64,000 bases of DNA from Nocardia xishanensis NBRC 101358 (GTDB taxonomy: Bacteria; Actinomycetota; Actinomycetes; Mycobacteriales; Mycobacteriaceae): assembly GCF_001613365.1 (NCBI RefSeq), contig NZ_BDCF01000001.1, positions 434,001-498,000 of the forward strand. Direction: 5' to 3'. The translations under genes were made by a program, and so were the position numbers. Below are positions 15,413 to 24,403 of the stretch, one piece after another; positions within the stretch are counted from its first letter, which is position 1, and each line of letters begins with the position of its first letter. Below the pieces are notes generated by a model that saw nothing but the letters and a program-made list of their open reading frames with translations, ran no database searches and had not been told where the DNA came from.

Positions 15413-16654
15413 TCACCGCTTCGGCGTGACCCCCAGCAGGGTGGCGAGCTGCACGGCGACCGGGTTCAAGTTCAGCTTCTCCGGGTCGACCTTGGGTTTG
15501 TCGTCCCACGGCTGCGAAATGCTCGGATCGGCCAGCTCGGCCCGCTCGCCCCCTCGTACCGCGGTCGGATTGCCGAACGGCACAAGGCATTTCGCGTCCC
15601 TGTTGAACGGGAACTCGTCGCGGGTGTCGTCGAAATCGGGGTTCTGCGCCTTCATCTGCTCGAGAATGCGCTGGGTGCCCTCGTAACCGACGGTGCAGGC
15701 CGGCGGGTTGTTGACCTCGAGCACCAGGCCGAAGTGGCTGGTGCCGTCGCCGGGCGCGGTCGCCGACGCGCCGAGCGACAGCTGCGGCACCATCTGCAGC
15801 AACGGTCGCAGCGCGTAGAACTTGGGCGAGATGGTCTGCAACAGCACGCGCAGGTTGACCAGGTCCTCGGTCAGCGCGCCGCCGCTTTCGTCGAGCAGAG
15901 CGCCGACCTGCTCACCCGCGTCGGTGCCGGTACCGATCAGCCTCCGGATCGCGGGGTCGCTGGCGCGCAGCTGGACGGAGAGCCGATCCAGGCCGTCGCT
16001 GAACTGGCGGATCGCGTCCCCCTGCTCGGCCTGGGTGGCGAACACGACCCTGCCGTCGCGGATCAGCTGGATGGTCTGCGGCAGCGTCTGCTGGAACGTG
16101 GTGGTGAACTCGTTCAGCGACTGCAGGAGGACCTGCAGGTCGTCGCCCTTCCCGTCGAACGCCTTGCCAAGTTCGGTGACGGTGGTGTGCAACGCCGCGA
16201 GGTCCACCGTGCTGGTGAAGTGGTCGACGCTGGAGACCAGCTCCTCCACCGAGATCGGCGTCTGCGCCCCGGAGATGACCGAGCCGTCCTTCAGGTACGG
16301 GCCGCTGTCGTTGGCGGGCTGCAGGTCGACGTACTGCTCGCCGATGGCCGATCGGTTGGCCACGACGGCCTTCGCCGAGGCCGGGATGCGTGGCGAGTCG
16401 GAGTCGATGACCAGCGTCATGCTCACGCCCTCGTCGGTGAGCTCGACCCCGCCGACCCGGCCGACCGGGACGCCGCGATAGGTCACCTCGGCGCCCTTGT
16501 AGATGCCGCCGGTCTGCTTCGCGTCGACCCGCACGTCGTACTCGCCGAAGCCGAGCATGTGGTCGAGCCGGATGTACTTGGCGCCGACGAAGATCACGCC
16601 GATCACGGCGATCACCACGAAGACGACCAGCTGGTTGCGGACGAGACGGCTCAT
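15413..16654 (-). CDS. mceF: Mce family protein MceF
   Basis: This 413-residue protein has an N-terminal membrane anchor (VVFVVIAVIGVIFVGAKYI), then the MlaD/MCE domain (GGIYKGAEVTYRGVPVGRVGGVELTDEG), then a long helical region rich in SLNEF and QLRASD repeats, and a C-terminal tail with two cysteines (PACTVGYEG, KCLVPFG). Mce A-F subunits assemble as a hetero-hexameric tube that carries lipids from the outer mycolate layer to the YrbE permease. It is sixth in order after mceE (4-nt overlap), and no lipobox is present, so it is the F subunit. Confidence 0.92.
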   Translation of the reverse strand: MSRLVRNQLVVFVVIAVIGVIFVGAKYIRLDHMLGFGEYDVRVDAKQTGGIYKGAEVTYRGVPVGRVGGVELTDEGVSMTLVIDSDSPRIPASAKAVVANRSAIGEQYVDLQPANDSGPYLKDGSVISGAQTPISVEELVSSVDHFTSTVDLAALHTTVTELGKAFDGKGDDLQVLLQSLNEFTTTFQQTLPQTIQLIRDGRVVFATQAEQGDAIRQFSDGLDRLSVQLRASDPAIRRLIGTGTDAGEQVGALLDESGGALTEDLVNLRVLLQTISPKFYALRPLLQMVPQLSLGASATAPGDGTSHFGLVLEVNNPPACTVGYEGTQRILEQMKAQNPDFDDTRDEFPFNRDAKCLVPFGNPTAVRGGERAELADPSISQPWDDKPKVDPEKLNLNPVAVQLATLLGVTPKR

Positions 16655-17916
16655 CGCGGCTCACCCCCTCCTGCGGCGACGCCGGGAGGCGTCACGCCGA
16701 ACTGTTCCAGCAGCGGGCCGAGCGGGTTCGGCACGGGCGCGCCGGGCGCGGGCAGCACCGCCATGGTCGGCGGCAGCGGGATCAGCGACACCGTCGGCCA
16801 GCCGGGGCGCGGCCCATTGCCGTTGTAGTACGGGTTGGACGGATCCACGTTCACCGGCGGGCCGTACGGCGGCGGGATATACACCGGATCCGGTTTGCCG
16901 ACACCGAGATTGCTCAGCGTGACACCGATCTGCTGGTCCACCGACAGCCAGGTGTTGACCTGGCCGCCGAAGGTGCCCTCCAGCGAGGAATCGGGGAACG
17001 GGTAGGTCGGGATCAGCGGGAACGCGGTCACCAGGTCCGGCGCGGCGCGGCCGAGTTCCTGCAGCGTCGGCCGCAGCGAGTTCAGGTCGCGGATCAGGTC
17101 GTCCTTGGCGGTGTCGATCACGTCGAAACCGGCCTGGCCCACCCGGTCCAGCTGGGCGAGCAGCGAAACCAATTCGGGCCGTTGCTCTTCCAGGATCCTG
17201 ATGCCCCTGGGCAGCTCGTCGAGGATTCTGCCGATCTGCTCGGTCTGGCCGCTCACCCGGCTGCTGAGCGTGGCGAGCCCGTCGATGGCCCTCGTGATGT
17301 CGTCGACCTGCTCGTTCAGCCCGCCGATCAGGGTGTTGGCCTGCTCGAGCAGCGAGCGCACCCGGTCCTCGCGGCCGCCGAGCGTCTTGTTCAGCTCCGT
17401 GACGATGGGTTGCAGCTGCGCGACGCCGCCACCGTTGAGCAGCAGCGACATGGCGCCGAGCACCTGTTCGATCTCGGTGGCGTGCCGGGTGTGCTCGACC
17501 GGGATCACCGCGCCGTCGGCCAGCTTCGCCGGATCCGGGTCCGCTACGGGCGGGGAGAGCTCGATGAACTTCTCGCCTAGCAGGTTCGACTGGCGCACCT
17601 CGGCCCTGGCGTTGGCGGGCAGATCGACCGATGAGTTGATCAGCGCGCGGACGCTCGCGGTCCATCCGTCCTGCGCGAGCACGATGTCCTCGACCCGGCC
17701 CACCGGCACGCCCTCGACCTTCACCGCGGACTGCGGCACCAGGTCGAGCACGTCGTCGAAGTGGATGTCGACGTGGATCGGATGCGGGCCGACGTCGGCG
17801 CCGCCGGGCAGCGGCACGCTGTAGATGCCGTCGGCGGCACACGAACTGATCAGTGCGGCCGAGACGGCGAGCGCCGCCGCGGACATCCCGCGGACGAGCG
17901 GTTTCGTCGTCCTCAT
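16651..17916 (-). CDS. mceE: Mce family lipoprotein MceE
   Basis: This 421-residue protein carries the lipoprotein signal MSAAALAVSAALISSC; acylation at that cysteine is the hallmark of the E subunit. The MCE domain follows (VDIHFDDVLDLVPQSAVKVE, then GVPVGRVEDIVLAQDGW), then a helical domain and a proline-rich C-terminus (PPPYGPPVNVDPSNPYYNGNG). Both junctions are ATGA overlaps with mceD and mceF, so translational coupling is likely. It is the membrane-lipid-anchored part of the importer needle. Confidence 0.93.
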   Translation of the reverse strand: MRTTKPLVRGMSAAALAVSAALISSCAADGIYSVPLPGGADVGPHPIHVDIHFDDVLDLVPQSAVKVEGVPVGRVEDIVLAQDGWTASVRALINSSVDLPANARAEVRQSNLLGEKFIELSPPVADPDPAKLADGAVIPVEHTRHATEIEQVLGAMSLLLNGGGVAQLQPIVTELNKTLGGREDRVRSLLEQANTLIGGLNEQVDDITRAIDGLATLSSRVSGQTEQIGRILDELPRGIRILEEQRPELVSLLAQLDRVGQAGFDVIDTAKDDLIRDLNSLRPTLQELGRAAPDLVTAFPLIPTYPFPDSSLEGTFGGQVNTWLSVDQQIGVTLSNLGVGKPDPVYIPPPYGPPVNVDPSNPYYNGNGPRPGWPTVSLIPLPPTMAVLPAPGAPVPNPLGPLLEQFGVTPPGVAAGGGEPR

Positions 17917-19184
17917 CGCTCACCTCCCTGCTCGGACGGCGGCAACTGGTTGGACGGCGTACCAGGCACCGTGCCGGGCACGGGATAGCGCTGCTCGTTC
18001 TCGCCGGAGAGGATGCCGAACGGCAGGATCAGCGTCGGCGTCTGCACCCCGGCGGTGATCTGGTCGGTGATCTCCTTGCAGTGGTCGAGGACCGGGCGCA
18101 TCTGACGCCCGAGCGCCTCGAAGCGAGGATCACCCGGCATCAGCTTCGACAGGTCGAGCAGCTTGCACGCCACGCCGAACGGGTCCTGCAGATCGGTGAA
18201 ATTGGCCCGCATGTCGAGGGTTCCCGATTCCGCGTTGTGGATGTTGATCAGGTTGCTCAGCGCGAGCGGGATCACCGGCAGCGCGGCGGCGAGGTCGTCG
18301 CGCTGGTCGGCCAGTGTCTTGGTGAGGGTGGTCAGCGCCTCGGCGTTCTCCGCGACCAGCGCGCGATTGTCGTCGATAAACCGCGCGACGTCGCCGAGCG
18401 CCACCGAGAGCAGTTGCAGCGCGTCGCCGAGGTTCTGCCGCTCGTCGGCCAGGAAGCCGGCCAGATCGGCCAGCTGGCTGTTGAATTGGCGCACCTGCTG
18501 GTCGTTCCTCGCCAGCATGCTCACGAAGTTCTGCAAGTTCTTCACGGTCTCGAAGATGTCGCCGCGCGCCTCGGACAGGTACCTCGCCGCGGCGGAGAGC
18601 TGGGTGATGCTGTTGGCCAGCGCCTCGCCGTTGCCCGACAGGTTGGCCGCCGACGTGCGCACGAGGTCGTTCACCGCGCCCTCTTTGTTGGCGCCGTCCG
18701 GGCCGAGCGCGTCGCTGAGTTCGGCGATGCTCTTGTAGAGCTGGTCCACCTCGACGGGGGTGACGGTGCGTTCCCGCGGAATCGTCGCGTTGCGCTCCAT
18801 CTTCGGACCGCCGCGATAGACCGGCGTCAGCTGGATGTAGCGGTCGGAGACGACCGACGGGGTGATCTGCGCGGCCTGGGCGTTGGCGGGCACGTCGTAC
18901 CCGCGGTCGACCGTCATCACGATCTTCACCTGGTCGCCCATCGGCTCCACCGACTCGACCCGGCCCACCGGCACGCCGAGGATGCGCACGTCCGAGCCCT
19001 CGTAGATGCCGACCGAGCGATCGAAATAGGCGGTGATCCTGGTGGTGGTCAGCCGATCGAAGCCCCACCACAACACCCACCCGGCGACCAGCACCAGGAC
19101 GACGCCGAGCGCGATGCCGATCTTGGTGCCACGGCCCGACTCGCGGAACGCGGTGAGCGGATCGCTGCGCCAGCTCGCGGCCAC
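17913..19184 (-). CDS. mceD: Mce family protein MceD
   Basis: This 423-residue protein starts at GTG 19184 (MAASWRSDPLTAFRESGRG). It has a membrane anchor (GIALGVVLVLVAGWVLWWGF), the MCE domain (VGIYEGSDVRILGVPVGRVE), a long coiled helical region (residues about 150-330) and a Pro/Gly-rich tail (YPVPGTVPGTPSNQLPPSEQ). It starts one base after the mceC stop codon and overlaps mceE by 4 nt. The D position is set by operon order. Confidence 0.92.
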   Translation of the reverse strand: MAASWRSDPLTAFRESGRGTKIGIALGVVLVLVAGWVLWWGFDRLTTTRITAYFDRSVGIYEGSDVRILGVPVGRVESVEPMGDQVKIVMTVDRGYDVPANAQAAQITPSVVSDRYIQLTPVYRGGPKMERNATIPRERTVTPVEVDQLYKSIAELSDALGPDGANKEGAVNDLVRTSAANLSGNGEALANSITQLSAAARYLSEARGDIFETVKNLQNFVSMLARNDQQVRQFNSQLADLAGFLADERQNLGDALQLLSVALGDVARFIDDNRALVAENAEALTTLTKTLADQRDDLAAALPVIPLALSNLINIHNAESGTLDMRANFTDLQDPFGVACKLLDLSKLMPGDPRFEALGRQMRPVLDHCKEITDQITAGVQTPTLILPFGILSGENEQRYPVPGTVPGTPSNQLPPSEQGGER

Positions 19185-19185
19185 G

Positions 19186-20196
19186 TCAGTTACCTCCCAT
19201 GTTCCGTACCGGGTCGCGGTAGCCGGGAATCTCCGGCAACGCTGGCGGTATGAGATTGACGATCACCGCGTCGAACCACCGGCCGGTGCCGAGCACGTTC
19301 GCGTACAGGCCGTAGAAGGGGCCCGCCAGCTCCAGCGTCTTGGAGATGTTCTGCTGGTTGTCGTTCAGCAGGTCGATCGCCGCGGCCAGGTTGGTCAGCG
19401 CGGGACCGATCTGCTCGGAGTTGTCGGCGACCAGCGCGCTCAGCTCGGCGGACACCGACTTGGCTCCGGTGAGCAGCTGGTGGATGGCCTGCTGGCGGAT
19501 GTTCAGCTCGGCGAGCAGCTGACCGCCGGAGGCGAGCAGCCGCTCGAACTCGGCGTTGCGGTCGGCGAGCACCTCGGTGGTCTGCCGCGTCGCCTTGAAC
19601 AGCCGCTTGAGTTCCACGTCGCGCTTGGCCAGCGTCTCCGAGAGCCGCGCGACACCGTCGATGGAGCCGCGGATCTCCGGCGGCGTGGTCTCGAACGCCT
19701 CGGCGAGCACCCGCATGCTGGTGGCCAGCTGGGCGGTGTCGATCTCCTCGATGTTCGCCGCCGCGTCCGAGAACGCGTCCACCACGTCGTAGGGAGACAC
19801 CGTGCGCGACAACGGGATCGGCTTGTCCGGGTCGGCGGGGCCGGATCCACGCGGATCGAGGGCCAGGTACTTCTGGCCGAGCAGCGTCTTGATCTGGATG
19901 GAGGCGGTGGTCTCGTTGCCGATCCACGCGTCCTGGGTACGGAAGTCGACAATCACCCGGTCGCCCTCGAGGCGGACGTCGGAGACCGAGCCGACCTTCA
20001 CGCCGGCGATGCGTACCTCGTTGCCCTTCTTCAAGCCAGCGGCCTCGGAGAACTCGGCGCTGTACTTGGTGCCCGCGCCGATGATCGGCAGCCGATCGAG
20101 GGAGAACGCCGACATCGTCACCAGCACCACCATGGCGAGACCGAGCACGCCCAGGAAGACCGGGCTGCGCTTGCCGAGGAGGATTCGATCGTCCAT
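19186..20196 (-). CDS. mceC: Mce family protein MceC
   Basis: This 336-residue protein starts at ATG 20196 (MDDRILLGKRSPVFLGVLG), overlapping the mceB stop by one base (TGATG). An in-frame extension to 21003 is only an out-of-frame reading of mceB and is rejected. The protein shows the anchor helix (FLGVLGLAMVVLVTMSAF), the MCE domain (EAAGLKKGNEVRIAGVKVGSVSDV) and a shorter helical region than its neighbours, without the long proline-rich tail that MceC often has. Confidence 0.92.
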   Translation of the reverse strand: MDDRILLGKRSPVFLGVLGLAMVVLVTMSAFSLDRLPIIGAGTKYSAEFSEAAGLKKGNEVRIAGVKVGSVSDVRLEGDRVIVDFRTQDAWIGNETTASIQIKTLLGQKYLALDPRGSGPADPDKPIPLSRTVSPYDVVDAFSDAAANIEEIDTAQLATSMRVLAEAFETTPPEIRGSIDGVARLSETLAKRDVELKRLFKATRQTTEVLADRNAEFERLLASGGQLLAELNIRQQAIHQLLTGAKSVSAELSALVADNSEQIGPALTNLAAAIDLLNDNQQNISKTLELAGPFYGLYANVLGTGRWFDAVIVNLIPPALPEIPGYRDPVRNMGGN

Positions 20197-21272
20197 CAGC
20201 GGGCCTTCCCGTGGCAGCGCGGCGCGGCGTTCGTGTACAGCGGCTGGTTGATCGTCGGCAGCCCCGCGGGCAGGTTGAGCTGCGGCGCGTCCACCGCGCC
20301 AGGGCCGACCACGATATCGATGCCGCACAGGTAGAACTGGAACCAGGAGCCGTAACTGCCGACCCGCCCGAGCTTTTCCATCTTCACCGGCAGCGTGGCC
20401 AACGCCAGATTCACCTCGTCGGAGCGTTCGTTCAGCGTCCCGGTGAGCTGGTTCAGGCCCGCGATCGTGCCCTGCAGCGAGGGCCGGGTCGGCACGAGCA
20501 GGTCCGAGGTCGCCGTGGCCAGGTTGCCCAGCGAGCTGATCGAGCGGCCGATGGTCTCGCGTTCGGCGGCCAGGCCGGAGACCAGCGCCTCGGTGTTCAC
20601 GATGAGCTGGTCGAACTGGTCGTCGCGCTCGTTGACCGTCTCCAGCACGGCGGTCAGGTTCTTCACCAGCTCGCCGATCACCGCGTCCTTGTCGGCGATC
20701 TTGTTGGTCAGGCTCGCGGTGCTCACCACCAGGTCGTGAATGGTGCCCTGCTCGCCCTGGAAGACCTGGATTACCTCGTAGGAGAGCTTGTTCACGTCCT
20801 CGGCGGTCAGCGTGCGGAACAGCGGACGGAAGCCGTTGAACAGCGTGGTCAGGTTCAGCGCGGGCCGGGTACGGTCCAGCGGAATGGTGCCGCCCTCGTT
20901 GAGCTTTCGGCCCTGTTCGCCGGTGCCCTGCTCCAGCGCGATGTAGCGCTGGCCGACCAGGTTGCGATAGCGGATGGTGGCGGTGGTCGAGGCGGGCAGC
21001 CAATCGCGATCGGTGAGTTCGAATTTCACCTCGGCCAGCCGCTTGTCGACGATCGAGACGTCGGTGACCTTGCCGACCCGCACGCCCGCGATGCGCACCT
21101 CGTCACCCGGGTTCAGCGAGGTGACGTCGGTGAACCGCGCCTTGAACAGCGTGCCGCCGCCGGTGTAGTTGGCGATCGACAGACCGAGCAGCGTGGTGAC
21201 GAACAGCGTCACGACCACGAAGACGATCAGTTTGGTCAGCGGCCCGCCGAGGCCGCGCAGCTTTTCCTTCAT
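20196..21272 (-). CDS. mceB: Mce family protein MceB
   Basis: This 358-residue protein has a membrane anchor (LIVFVVVTLFVTTLLGLSI), the MCE domain (VTSLNPGDEVRIAGVRVGKV, then RYRNLVGQRYIALEQG), a helical needle domain and a C-terminal FQFYLCGIDIVVGPG segment typical of MceB. It overlaps mceA by 4 nt. Confidence 0.93.
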   Translation of the reverse strand: MKEKLRGLGGPLTKLIVFVVVTLFVTTLLGLSIANYTGGGTLFKARFTDVTSLNPGDEVRIAGVRVGKVTDVSIVDKRLAEVKFELTDRDWLPASTTATIRYRNLVGQRYIALEQGTGEQGRKLNEGGTIPLDRTRPALNLTTLFNGFRPLFRTLTAEDVNKLSYEVIQVFQGEQGTIHDLVVSTASLTNKIADKDAVIGELVKNLTAVLETVNERDDQFDQLIVNTEALVSGLAAERETIGRSISSLGNLATATSDLLVPTRPSLQGTIAGLNQLTGTLNERSDEVNLALATLPVKMEKLGRVGSYGSWFQFYLCGIDIVVGPGAVDAPQLNLPAGLPTINQPLYTNAAPRCHGKAR

Positions 21273-22621
21273 CGCACGCTCACCTCGCTGCCCCGGAAGG
21301 CGGGCGCCCCGATCCTGGTCACCCAGCTCGGTACCTCCTTGGGCGAAACACCCTGCGCCGCACCGTAGATCGCGCCGAGCGACTGCTGCTCGCTCGGCGA
21401 GCCCGCCAGCGTCGGCACCTGACCGGCCGGGTAGACGCCGAACTGCGGTATCGGCAGCTTGCCGCTGTCCTGATCACCGGGGTAGCGGCTCGGCACCGCG
21501 TAGGAGCCGTCGTTGTTCGGGCCGCCGGTGTACTGGCCCGGGTCCACGTTCACGGGGTATTCGGGCAGGCACCACGGGCCGCGGGTGTCCAGCCAGCGCG
21601 GCTCGTCCTGGTTGGGCAGGTACTTGCCGCGGGTGTTGGTCAGCTCGATCGTCACCCGGGAGCCAGGCCGGTCGGTCCCCATGCCGAACAGCTGGTCGAT
21701 GCGCGGCTTCATCTTCGCGAAGTTGGCCAGCGCGCAGGGGTAGCTCGGCGAGTACACCGCGAGCTGCTCCAGCGCGGGTCGCGAATCGGCGGCCACGTCG
21801 ATGATGTTGTCGCGGTTGACCAGCAGGAAGTCGGCCAGGCTCGACGAGGTCGGGGTGAGCGTGGCGTACAGGGTGTCGATGTCCGAACGCCGCTGCACGA
21901 TGGTGGCGTTGGTGGTGCGCAGGTTGTTCAGCGCGTCGATGAGCTGCGGCGCCGCGTCGGAGTACACCGCCGCGGTCTCGGCGAAGCCGCGCAGACCTTC
22001 TCGCAGTTCCGGCAGCACGCCGTTGACGTCGCGGAAGATCGTGTCCAGCTTGTCCACGGTCTCGCCGAGGGCGAGGCCCTGACCCGACAGCGCCTGGGAG
22101 AGCGCGCCGAGCGTCGCGGCCAGATCCTGCGGCGGAATGGACTGCAGCAGCGGAAGCAGATCGTCGAGCAGCTTGCTGATCTCGATCGCGTTGCCGCTGG
22201 CGTCCTGGTACAGGGTGACGCCGTCGGTCAGATGCTGTGAGCTGGCGTCGTCAGGGATCACCAGGTCCACGTAGCGCTCGCCGAACAGCGTCTTCGGCAG
22301 CAGCCGCGCGGTCGCGTTCACCGGGATCTGCTGGGCCTTGGCGGGATCGATGGCCAGGTCGAGGGTCACCTTGCCGCCCTCGGTCCGGCTCGACCGCACC
22401 TCGCCGACCAGCACGCCGCGCGCCTTCACGTCCGCGTTCTTGGTCAGCGCGTTGCCGACGGTGTCGGTCACCAGATTCACGTCGACCGTCCGGACGAACT
22501 GCTTGTTGTAGATCGCGACGGTCGTCCACAGGAACAGCCCGACGATCACGAAGAACGCGATTCCCAGCAGCCGCACCCGAGTCTTCTCGGTGGACCGCCA
22601 CGCCTGAGTTCCTCTACTCAT
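21269..22621 (-). CDS. mceA: Mce family protein MceA
   Basis: This 450-residue first Mce subunit has an anchor (LLGIAFFVIVGLFLWTTVAI), the MCE domain (VTDTVGNALTKNADVKARGV, then LVGEVRSSRTEGG) and the LLPKTLFGERYVDLV segment. Next come the helical domain, the conserved YSPSYPCALANF stretch, and a long extended C-terminus rich in Pro/Gly/Tyr. The 108-bp gap to yrbEB is the largest inside the operon and shows no terminator. Confidence 0.93.
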   Translation of the reverse strand: MSRGTQAWRSTEKTRVRLLGIAFFVIVGLFLWTTVAIYNKQFVRTVDVNLVTDTVGNALTKNADVKARGVLVGEVRSSRTEGGKVTLDLAIDPAKAQQIPVNATARLLPKTLFGERYVDLVIPDDASSQHLTDGVTLYQDASGNAIEISKLLDDLLPLLQSIPPQDLAATLGALSQALSGQGLALGETVDKLDTIFRDVNGVLPELREGLRGFAETAAVYSDAAPQLIDALNNLRTTNATIVQRRSDIDTLYATLTPTSSSLADFLLVNRDNIIDVAADSRPALEQLAVYSPSYPCALANFAKMKPRIDQLFGMGTDRPGSRVTIELTNTRGKYLPNQDEPRWLDTRGPWCLPEYPVNVDPGQYTGGPNNDGSYAVPSRYPGDQDSGKLPIPQFGVYPAGQVPTLAGSPSEQQSLGAIYGAAQGVSPKEVPSWVTRIGAPAFRGSEVSVR

Positions 22622-22729
22622 GCCTCAGCCCCCGCGGGTCGGTGTGCAGCGAATTGTGTTCGGCAGAACCGACGCCCGATCCGCACGGCGAAAGCCGAGC
22701 GCCGGCGAGGTGTCGCCGTGTGGATCCCA

Positions 22730-23596
22730 TCATCCGGCGACCCGCACCGTCGTGGTCGTTCCCCAGATCGCGAGGCTGAGGAAGAAATCGAGCACGTTCA
22801 CCAGCACGATCGCGGCGCGCACCGCGCGACCGACCGCGACGCCGACGCCCGCGGGGCCGCCGGTGGCGGTGAAGCCGTAGTAGCAGTGCACCAGGATGAT
22901 CACGAACGCGAATATCAGCACCTTGAGGAACGAATAGAGCACGTCCTCCGGCGGCAGGAACAGGCTGAAGTAGTGGTCGTAGGAACCACTCGATTGGCCG
23001 TTGAACCAGATGCTGACCGCGCGCGACGCGAAGTAGGCGCCGAGCAGGCCGACGATGTAGAGCGGGACGACCGCGAGGAATCCGGCGATCACCCTGGTGG
23101 TCACCAGGAACGGCACGCCGGGTACCGCCATCACCTCGAGCGCGTCGATCTCCTCGGAGATGCGCATGGCGCCGAGCTGCGCGGTGAAGCCGCAGCCCAC
23201 CGTCGCGGAGAGCGCCAATGCCGCCACCAGCGGCGCGATTTCGCGCGTGTTGATGTAGGCGGTGAGGAAGCCGGTGAGCACGGAGCTGCCCAGCGCGTCG
23301 AGTGCCTTGAACCCCTGCAGGCCGACGACGACGCCGACCGAACCGGACATGAAGACGATGACGCCGATGGTTCCGCCGATCACCGCGAGCGCGCCGGAGC
23401 CGAAGGTCACCTCGGCGAGCAGCCGCATGACCTCTTTGCGGTAGTGCACCGCGGCACGCGGAATCCACGCGATGGCGCGCGAGTAGAACGACATCTGCTC
23501 GCCGGCGCGGTCGATCACGTTCAGCGGTCCGCGCACGATCTGATTGGCCCGGCGGGCCGATTTGGCGAAGGCCGGGCTGCGGTAGGAGGTCGCCAT
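22730..23596 (-). CDS. yrbEB: YrbEB permease of the Mce lipid importer (MlaE family)
   Basis: This 288-residue integral membrane protein of the MlaE/YrbE permease family has five to six predicted membrane segments. It carries the family core EIDALEVMAVPGVPFLVTTRVIAG, which contains the EExDAL-type coupling motif that contacts the ATPase. Together with YrbEA it forms the permease that receives lipid from the Mce tube and is energised by the Mkl ATPase encoded upstream. It starts 3 bp after yrbEA. Confidence 0.94.
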   Translation of the reverse strand: MATSYRSPAFAKSARRANQIVRGPLNVIDRAGEQMSFYSRAIAWIPRAAVHYRKEVMRLLAEVTFGSGALAVIGGTIGVIVFMSGSVGVVVGLQGFKALDALGSSVLTGFLTAYINTREIAPLVAALALSATVGCGFTAQLGAMRISEEIDALEVMAVPGVPFLVTTRVIAGFLAVVPLYIVGLLGAYFASRAVSIWFNGQSSGSYDHYFSLFLPPEDVLYSFLKVLIFAFVIILVHCYYGFTATGGPAGVGVAVGRAVRAAIVLVNVLDFFLSLAIWGTTTTVRVAG

Positions 23597-23599
23597 CGG

Positions 23600-24394
23600 T
23601 CAGGCGCCCTTGGCCGGGACGACTTGCAGATAGACCAGTGTCAGAACGAGGTTCACGAAGAAGAGGACCAGGAATGTGATCACCACGGACTGGTTCACCG
23701 CGTCACCGACTCCTTTCGGCCCCCCTTTGGGATGCAACCCCTTGTACGCGGCGATCACCCCGGCGAGCAGCCCGAAGATCGCCGCCTTGATCTCGCCGAT
23801 CCACAGATCGGGCAGCTGAGCCAGCGCGGAGAACGACGAGAGGTACGCGCCGGGCGTTCCACCCTGCAGCAGCACGTTGAAGAAATAGCCGCCCGCGATG
23901 CCGACGACCGAAACCAATCCGTTGAGCAGCACCGCGACCAGCGTCATGCCGAGCACCCTCGGCACCACCAGCCGCGCCACCGGGTCGACGCCGAGCACCT
24001 CCATCGCGTCGATCTCCTCGCGGATGGTGCGCGCGCCGAGATCAGCGGCCACCGCCGACCCGGCCGCGCCCGCGATGATCAGCGCGGTCACCACCGGCGC
24101 CGCCTGCTGCACGGTGGCGAGCACGCTGGTGGCGCCCGTGAACGACTCGGCGCCGAGCTGTTTGATCAGTGAACCGGTCTGCAGCGCGACGACCGCGCCG
24201 AACGGGATGGCCACCAGCGCGCTGGGCAAGATCGAGACGCTGGCGATGAACCACGATTGCTCGATGAACTCGCGCCACTGGAAAGGTCGGCGAAACATCT
24301 TGCGCATCACATCGACGAACAACGCAAAGACGTTGCCCGCCTGGGCAAACGCCGACTCGACTGGAGTACGCACACGCGCCAGGGTCGAGTTCAC
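23600..24394 (-). CDS. yrbEA: YrbEA permease of the Mce lipid importer (MlaE family)
   Basis: This 264-residue MlaE-family permease contains the motif TIREEIDAMEVLGVDPVARLVVPRV, which matches the coupling motif in its partner. It has hydrophobic segments across its length (SVSILPSALVAIPFGAVVAL, LVALIIAGAAGSAVAADLGA-like). It starts 9 bp downstream of the mkl stop. This close spacing puts mkl in the same transcription unit, unlike the stand-alone mkl (mceG) I recall in M. tuberculosis. Confidence 0.94.
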   Translation of the reverse strand: MNSTLARVRTPVESAFAQAGNVFALFVDVMRKMFRRPFQWREFIEQSWFIASVSILPSALVAIPFGAVVALQTGSLIKQLGAESFTGATSVLATVQQAAPVVTALIIAGAAGSAVAADLGARTIREEIDAMEVLGVDPVARLVVPRVLGMTLVAVLLNGLVSVVGIAGGYFFNVLLQGGTPGAYLSSFSALAQLPDLWIGEIKAAIFGLLAGVIAAYKGLHPKGGPKGVGDAVNQSVVITFLVLFFVNLVLTLVYLQVVPAKGA

Positions 24395-24403
24395 GGGCGT
24401 ATG

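Noticed and set aside
20197..21003. In-frame upstream extension of mceC
   Set aside because: The added residues are an out-of-frame reading of mceB (Arg/Gly/His-rich), whereas the ATG at 20196 overlaps the mceB stop as in the rest of the operon.
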